Shown in pieces: positions 59,503 through 64,000 of a stretch of DNA of 64,000 nucleotides. A program made the translations under genes and the position numbers. The stretch lies in contig JBDOQK010000040.1 in NCBI GenBank assembly GCA_040437565.1, forward strand, positions 124,001 to 188,000, in the 5' to 3' direction. This DNA comes from Albugo candida. Its lineage: Eukaryota; Oomycota; Peronosporomycetes; Albuginales. The number at the start of each line of letters is the position of its first letter. Within the stretch, counting starts at the first letter, position 1. A model generated the notes under the pieces. That model was not told where the DNA came from, did not search any database, and was given only the letters and a program-made list of their open reading frames with translations.

Positions 59503-61464
59503 ATGTCGCCTGTATTTCAATGGCAGTCAATGCGATTCCTTCGATGTGATTTCCTGTCGACATTACGGCTCCAAAAGTCGCTTTTTCTCCGAACGCGCAC
59601 GCTACACAATAAGCACCATCGCTATTCCGTCATTCAAGCCATTTCAAGCTTACTTTCTGAAGCACTGAGCTCCATAAACGATGTATCAATTTCTCGCGAA
59701 AAGCTTACAGCTCAACTAGGCGTCCGACGCTCCACACAACCCAAAATCGACTTTCAATCCAACATCGCACTCATCCTAGCGCACAGCTCACCGGATATAT
59801 CCCTTGGACCATCAGAAATCGGCCATACGCTGCTCCAAAACCTTCCTTTTGAGTGTTCAGGCCAACGCATCCTCGAGGCCGTAAGCGTGTCATCTATGGG
59901 CTTTCTCAACTTTAAACTTTGTGACCAATTTATCGCTCGTTTTGTGCACGAAATGGTCCTCGACACGCATCCAAAGTCGACGGGAGAATCGCGCTCCATT
60001 TTGGTCGATTTTGCTTCGCCAAATTACGGAAAGAGACTTCATGTGGGACACTTGCGGTCCAGTGTGATTGGCGATACAATTTGTAATCTGCTCGAGTATC
60101 AAGGTCATCAGGTGGCTCGAGTGAGTCACAGTGGCGATCTTGGAAGTGCGATTGCAACGCTTTTGGCTACATTTGTCACCGATAAAGTGCCATTCAAGTC
60201 GATACACAATGACTCCCAATTAGCAGCAATGTATGAGCGAGGAAAACAGCGACTCGCTCAAGACGAAACTGGAGCGTTTACATCCATCGTCAAGCAGATT
60301 GTCATCATCTTACAGCACCCTGAAAATCCCTCTACCGATCCCAAGTTTTGTCACGAGATTTTGGACATGTGGCGTCATGTTTGCGCGTTAAGTCAACATT
60401 CCTACCAGCGAATTTTCGATCGTTTGGGTGTAAAGGTGCAAAATCGACCGGAATCCAGCTACATTCGTGATATCGGTCCGGTTCTTGCCGAGTTGGAAAA
60501 GCGTGGTTTCATCACGAAATCGCAAGGAGCGGATTGTATCTTTGTATCTCCTCAGCTTCCGCCTTTGATTGTTTGTAAGCAAGACGGTGGCTACTTGTAC
60601 GCGACAATCGATTTGGCTTGCTTGTACTGTCGCCTGTTTGGATCGGAAGTTGACTCGACGCAGTACGATGAGATCATATACGTCACAGATCAAAGCCAAA
60701 ATCTTCATTTTCGGCAATTATTTCTCGCAGCACATCGAGTCGAATGGATCAAAGAAAGCTCCGAGAAAATTGGTGTTCAGAAGCAAAGAAAAGCGAAATT
60801 ACGTCATGTGGCGTTCGGACTTGTTCTTGGTCCAGATGGATCGAAATTAAGCTCAAGAAATGGTGCGTTTGATTACTTGGAGGATTTGCTGGATGCTGCG
60901 GCCATCGAGTGTCAAAATCGATCGATACTTCCTCTCCACAAAGCCATTGTGCAAGCAGAAACAGAGTTATTTCGTCGTATTGGAGATGCTGCAGTTCGAT
61001 ACTTTGAGCTTTCGCAACAGCGCACTCGAGATTATAAATTCACATGGGATCAAGCGCTTACTTTCAAAGGCAACACAGGCGTCTACCTGTTGTACGCGTG
61101 TGCTCGTCTCGAAGGAATTCAACGCAAACTCCAGCATGCGTCCGATTACGACACATTTTTGACCCATTCGACGGCAGAAGTACTGACAGCGGCTTCGATG
61201 CAATGGCAATCCTCTGAGCGCGCTTTAGCACTGCTATTGGCCCAATTCGAAGACGAAGTGTCCCATGCGACCATTCATTTGACGCCTCACACACTTTGCG
61301 ACTATTTATACCGCGTCGCGAGTCATTTCCACACCTTTTACGAAGAGTGTCGGGTTGTGGGCGTTCCGGAAATGAATGCTCGTTTGTGTCTTTGTGCACT
61401 CACATGGAACGTTTTGACAAAAGGACTGAAACTTCTCGGTATTGAACCAGTCGACCGCATGTGA
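59503..61464 (+). CDS. arginyl-tRNA synthetase
   Basis: 653 residues in a single exon. It ligates arginine to tRNA-Arg using ATP (class I synthetase). The first 35 or so residues are rich in Arg, Leu and Ser and lack acidic residues, which suggests a mitochondrial presequence. An in-frame ATG at 59530 could give an alternative start. An N-terminal additional domain (about 40-160) is followed by the HIGH motif as HVGH (residues 180-183) in GKRLHVGHLRSSVIGD, the arginyl-specific VSHSGDLGSAIA, YATIDLA, and the KMSKS-equivalent SKLSS (447-451). The C-terminal DALR anticodon-binding domain contains the YAYAR-type VYLLYACARLEGI and ends RLCLCALTWNVLTKGLKLLGIEPVDRM. Length and order agree with eukaryotic/bacterial ArgRS. 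One gene may serve both cytosol and mitochondria. This is inferred, because no second copy can be sought here. Confidence 0.97.
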   Translation: MSPVFQWQSMRFLRCDFLSTLRLQKSLFLRTRTLHNKHHRYSVIQAISSLLSEALSSINDVSISREKLTAQLGVRRSTQPKIDFQSNIALILAHSSPDISLGPSEIGHTLLQNLPFECSGQRILEAVSVSSMGFLNFKLCDQFIARFVHEMVLDTHPKSTGESRSILVDFASPNYGKRLHVGHLRSSVIGDTICNLLEYQGHQVARVSHSGDLGSAIATLLATFVTDKVPFKSIHNDSQLAAMYERGKQRLAQDETGAFTSIVKQIVIILQHPENPSTDPKFCHEILDMWRHVCALSQHSYQRIFDRLGVKVQNRPESSYIRDIGPVLAELEKRGFITKSQGADCIFVSPQLPPLIVCKQDGGYLYATIDLACLYCRLFGSEVDSTQYDEIIYVTDQSQNLHFRQLFLAAHRVEWIKESSEKIGVQKQRKAKLRHVAFGLVLGPDGSKLSSRNGAFDYLEDLLDAAAIECQNRSILPLHKAIVQAETELFRRIGDAAVRYFELSQQRTRDYKFTWDQALTFKGNTGVYLLYACARLEGIQRKLQHASDYDTFLTHSTAEVLTAASMQWQSSERALALLLAQFEDEVSHATIHLTPHTLCDYLYRVASHFHTFYEECRVVGVPEMNARLCLCALTWNVLTKGLKLLGIEPVDRM

Positions 61465-61940
61465 TTGATTGTGTGTATGATATCTCATCCGTTGAATTGG
61501 TTCGTTTTCGGCTTTTTTAAGGCAAATACTCGGATTTGGACATTGACAGTATCAAAGACAATGTATCATATGCTGTGGAATCAGAAATCGTACGCAGTTG
61601 CGTCAGAATAAGTTTTCCAGATGGAAGGAAGAGGTCGCAATTTCCGAAAAATCGCGTCAACTGATCGCGCGTATATCAATGCGTATACTCCGGATATGGA
61701 ACTGACTACTTTTACACTATACCCAGTTCTATACACACTATACAATATCATCCGGATAAGTAACGGAATCGATTATACCGTTTCCCCTTTGCTGACTCGA
61801 ATTCCCAATGCTTTTCCCGTCTTATCCCAATCTCTGCACATGTGACGTGGAGTCGGATTTCTTCATCTGCCGTAATTTTCAGTTTTCTCAGCTCCCATCA
61901 GTTCACTGAACTCACTCGACTTCCTAAACGATTTATCGGA
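61465..61940. other. intergenic region between arginyl-tRNA synthetase and coiled-coil gene
   Basis: About 475 bp. A 74-codon open frame at 61621-61845 has no recognisable feature. It presumably contains the terminator of one gene and the promoter of the next. Confidence 0.5.
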
Positions 61941-64000
61941 ATGGCGCAATCAATCACCGCATATCCGCATTCCCGAGCTATCCGTAAAGCTTCGGTATTA
62001 ACATCGGCATCACATGTTTCGCAGTACACATTCGCTCGATCGTCAACGGTGCCTTACCAAAAGAGCTCTGAAGCCGCGAGTGTTGGAGAAAGCTCCACAG
62101 CATCGACGTCGATGCTCGTCAACATTAATTGTAAGTGTCTTTGTCCGCGATTGAGATTGAGATTTCTCACTCGTTATGCAGTGTACTTGAAGAATGCGAC
62201 CGTAGGACGTGATATCAGTCCTAACGACACTGAATTACTCGTTCTTTTCCGTCGAAATAGCAAAGAAATCACATCGCAATCGACACAGTGGAACGACGAT
62301 CATAGTGCTGTTTGGAACGAGAATATTCCCATTCAGACGTCGCTTCTTCCGAATATGCACACAGAATCCAATATCAATGGCAATGCAGTAGCACTCCATC
62401 CGAAAGAGTACGACATTGTGCTCGTAGCACTTCCAAGTCATTCGGCTGTTGCGGTGTTTTCATTCGATTTCGCTGAAATGGTTCAAAGTCAAATCGCTCA
62501 GGAAATCAGAGAACATTCGTATCGGATATCACCTCTAAAATGTCGTGATCTCGCTGCAACGCTAGAATTTCATATCGACTGGGAATTCGCGCAATATGTT
62601 CCGAGTACGATGACCATTCCTGGAAGTGAAGCACTTCACGTGCCTTCCGCACAAGCTGTCTTTGAGACGGAAGTACCCAGGAAAAGGAGACCGAGAAACC
62701 ACTCGTTGCAGCCGATACTATCACACTCACCCGATGTGCTTCCTCGTCGCGTTTCCAGCGCACATCCTCCGGCCCGATCAGTGCCTTCTCTGTCTCAATG
62801 CAGTCAAGTTGTGGAGAATTGTCATCAATGCAAATCATTGCATGAGCGGTTGGAAAGACGAAACACACGAATTGTTAAGATGGAAACTGAGCTTAAAGAA
62901 GCACAAAAGAAAGTACAAGTGCTTTTGCTGGCAACAGAGGAATTAGCGATGAGGGAAGCAGCGGAATGTAAGAACGCTGCTCGATATCGAGCTGTATCGA
63001 TACGAATGCTGACTGAAATGGAAATTGGACATTGTATGTGGCTTCAGAATAAACCATCGACTCCATCAATCGATCTTTTATCTCACATACGTTTCTGGCT
63101 GCAGGAATTAGATGCCTGCAATTCTGACTCTCAATTTCGTATTTCCGGGTCTCGAAATAGCGTTGCCAGCACCGCAAGCACAAGTAGTAGTCAGAAATCC
63201 AGTCGTTCGGATCGAATAGCCGATCGAGTCATTGATGATATTCAATTCAAGGAATTACTCGGTCGTGCGCGGCATCTTATGGAGCAAGCACAGATCGTAT
63301 CGTACACAGCAGACAAAGACGATGATGCGTGCAGTACGATAACATCGATCTCTCAGCAGATGAATGCGTTTGAGAAGGAAAATAGAGAATTACGAGCTCA
63401 AGTGAATGATCTCCAAATTTCGAGCCAACAAGCGGACTCGAAAGAAATTCGAGACTGTGAGGAATCGACTCGTATCAGCGCGTTAGAAGCTGAGGTCGAA
63501 AAGGTCCGAGCTGAGAATCAAGCGTACGCAGAGCAAGTCGACAACCTCTCTGGTCGTTTGTATCGCCACACGGAAGCCAGCACGTTATCTCAGTCCCTTA
63601 AAGCGCCTTCTTTTCTGACGAAAATATATAAAGATGTCGGAAAGGCAAAAGTTGTGTTGGAAGCTCAATTGAAGCAACAAAAGCATCAATCGACGGTATT
63701 GGAGGTTGAAAACAAGCAATTACGCGCGCGTTTGCTTGAGCTTGAGCCTTGTCACACTTTAGCGATTGATTATGACGAGACGAACGCGGATCCACGGGAT
63801 GGAATGAGTCGCCACGCTTCTGAATTGGAGGCTTTACATGAAGCGATTTTAGAAAAAGTGGAGCAGGTCCAATGCATGGAACGTTTACAGGCAATTCTCA
63901 ATGATCGAGAGGCACAAATCGTCTCATTAGATCGCCAATTGTATGCTTATGGCGTATCATCGACCTCACAAATTGACACGCTCACAACGCAATTGAAAGC
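61941..64000 (+). CDS. long coiled-coil protein, N-terminal part (runs off window)
   Basis: Exon 1 is 61941-62130, then a 51-nt GTAAGT...GCAG intron, and exon 2 runs from 62182 to the window edge without a stop, so at least about 669 residues are present. Residues 1-58 are Ser/Ala-rich. Residues 59-215 alternate in hydrophobicity (MLVNINLYLKNATVGRD, ELLVLFRRN, IVLVALPSH, FHIDWEF) and may be a C2-like membrane-binding domain of the NT-C2 kind, which is a tentative reading. A proline- and serine-rich linker and a CHQC motif follow, then long heptad coiled coils (for example ENRELRAQVNDLQ and LEAEVEKVRAENQAYAEQV). The architecture suggests a cytoskeletal or membrane-tethering scaffold. The start is chosen as the only ATG giving an open joint across the intron. 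Confidence 0.8.
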   Translation, partial: MAQSITAYPHSRAIRKASVLTSASHVSQYTFARSSTVPYQKSSEAASVGESSTASTSMLVNINCKCLCPRLRLRFLTRYAVYLKNATVGRDISPNDTELLVLFRRNSKEITSQSTQWNDDHSAVWNENIPIQTSLLPNMHTESNINGNAVALHPKEYDIVLVALPSHSAVAVFSFDFAEMVQSQIAQEIREHSYRISPLKCRDLAATLEFHIDWEFAQYVPSTMTIPGSEALHVPSAQAVFETEVPRKRRPRNHSLQPILSHSPDVLPRRVSSAHPPARSVPSLSQCSQVVENCHQCKSLHERLERRNTRIVKMETELKEAQKKVQVLLLATEELAMREAAECKNAARYRAVSIRMLTEMEIGHCMWLQNKPSTPSIDLLSHIRFWLQELDACNSDSQFRISGSRNSVASTASTSSSQKSSRSDRIADRVIDDIQFKELLGRARHLMEQAQIVSYTADKDDDACSTITSISQQMNAFEKENRELRAQVNDLQISSQQADSKEIRDCEESTRISALEAEVEKVRAENQAYAEQVDNLSGRLYRHTEASTLSQSLKAPSFLTKIYKDVGKAKVVLEAQLKQQKHQSTVLEVENKQLRARLLELEPCHTLAIDYDETNADPRDGMSRHASELEALHEAILEKVEQVQCMERLQAILNDREAQIVSLDRQLYAYGVSSTSQIDTLTTQLK

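Noticed and set aside
59754-61399. Minus-strand open frames within arginyl-tRNA synthetase
   Set aside because: Shadows of a strongly conserved gene on the plus strand.
1-64000. CRISPR arrays, rRNA and tRNA genes
   Set aside because: No regularly spaced repeats and no rRNA-like or cloverleaf sequences were recognised. CRISPR would not be expected in this type of genome.

Overview
The window looks like nuclear DNA of an oomycete, most likely a white rust (Albugo). This rests on short host introns of 45-56 nt, moderate GC, oomycete-type Ty1/copia, Ty3/gypsy, L1-like LINE and MULE remnants, and many small secreted proteins with no recognisable family. The genus is an inference. The assembly is a draft. 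It has fourteen 100-N gaps, starting at 530, 2663, 3146, 8154, 14698, 15874, 19021, 20700, 22146, 28824, 30132, 34836, 40187 and 54389. At seven of them the sequence left of the gap is repeated exactly on the right, so these are overlapping contig ends that were not merged.

Layout: 1-1066 holds a decayed copy of an amino-acid permease C-terminus next to a copia gag fragment. 2.3-15.1 kb is a transposon graveyard: copia fragments in inverted orientation at 2.3-4.5 and 13.4-15.1 kb, a Ty3/gypsy pol remnant (7.1-10.6 kb, minus) and a MULE transposase remnant (10.7-13.3 kb, minus). A decayed secreted-protein gene lies at 4.7-5.7 kb, with a sister copy inverted at 17.9-18.9 kb. A host HIT zinc-finger gene sits at 16.05 kb. 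A secreted 5-cysteine protein (19.8 kb) leads into a compact housekeeping island: APC permease (21.4-23.5, minus), YIPF5/Yip1 membrane protein (23.9-24.6) and mitochondrial ribosomal protein bL21m (24.7-25.4).

From 25.5 to 46 kb there is a segmentally duplicated locus around a small cysteine-rich secreted gene. It is present three times: a broken copy at 27.4 kb, an intact copy at 33.8 kb, and an inverted broken copy at 39.1-42.7 kb that is split by a 3-kb DNA transposon with matching terminal inverted repeats. A copia element with target-site duplication ACTAG and an L1-like LINE fragment lie between the copies. At 46.2-53.9 kb a 5'-truncated LINE is interrupted by a 4.9-kb copia element flanked by the target duplication GACGC.

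From 55.9 kb host genes resume on the plus strand: two divergent secreted paralogues (55.9 and 58.5 kb), a possible 79-aa gene between them, arginyl-tRNA synthetase with a likely mitochondrial presequence (59.5 kb), and a long coiled-coil protein running off the right edge (61.9 kb). The pattern is housekeeping islands separated by repeat-rich, effector-like compartments where secreted genes duplicate and decay. No tRNA, rRNA, CRISPR array or intact transposon was recognised.
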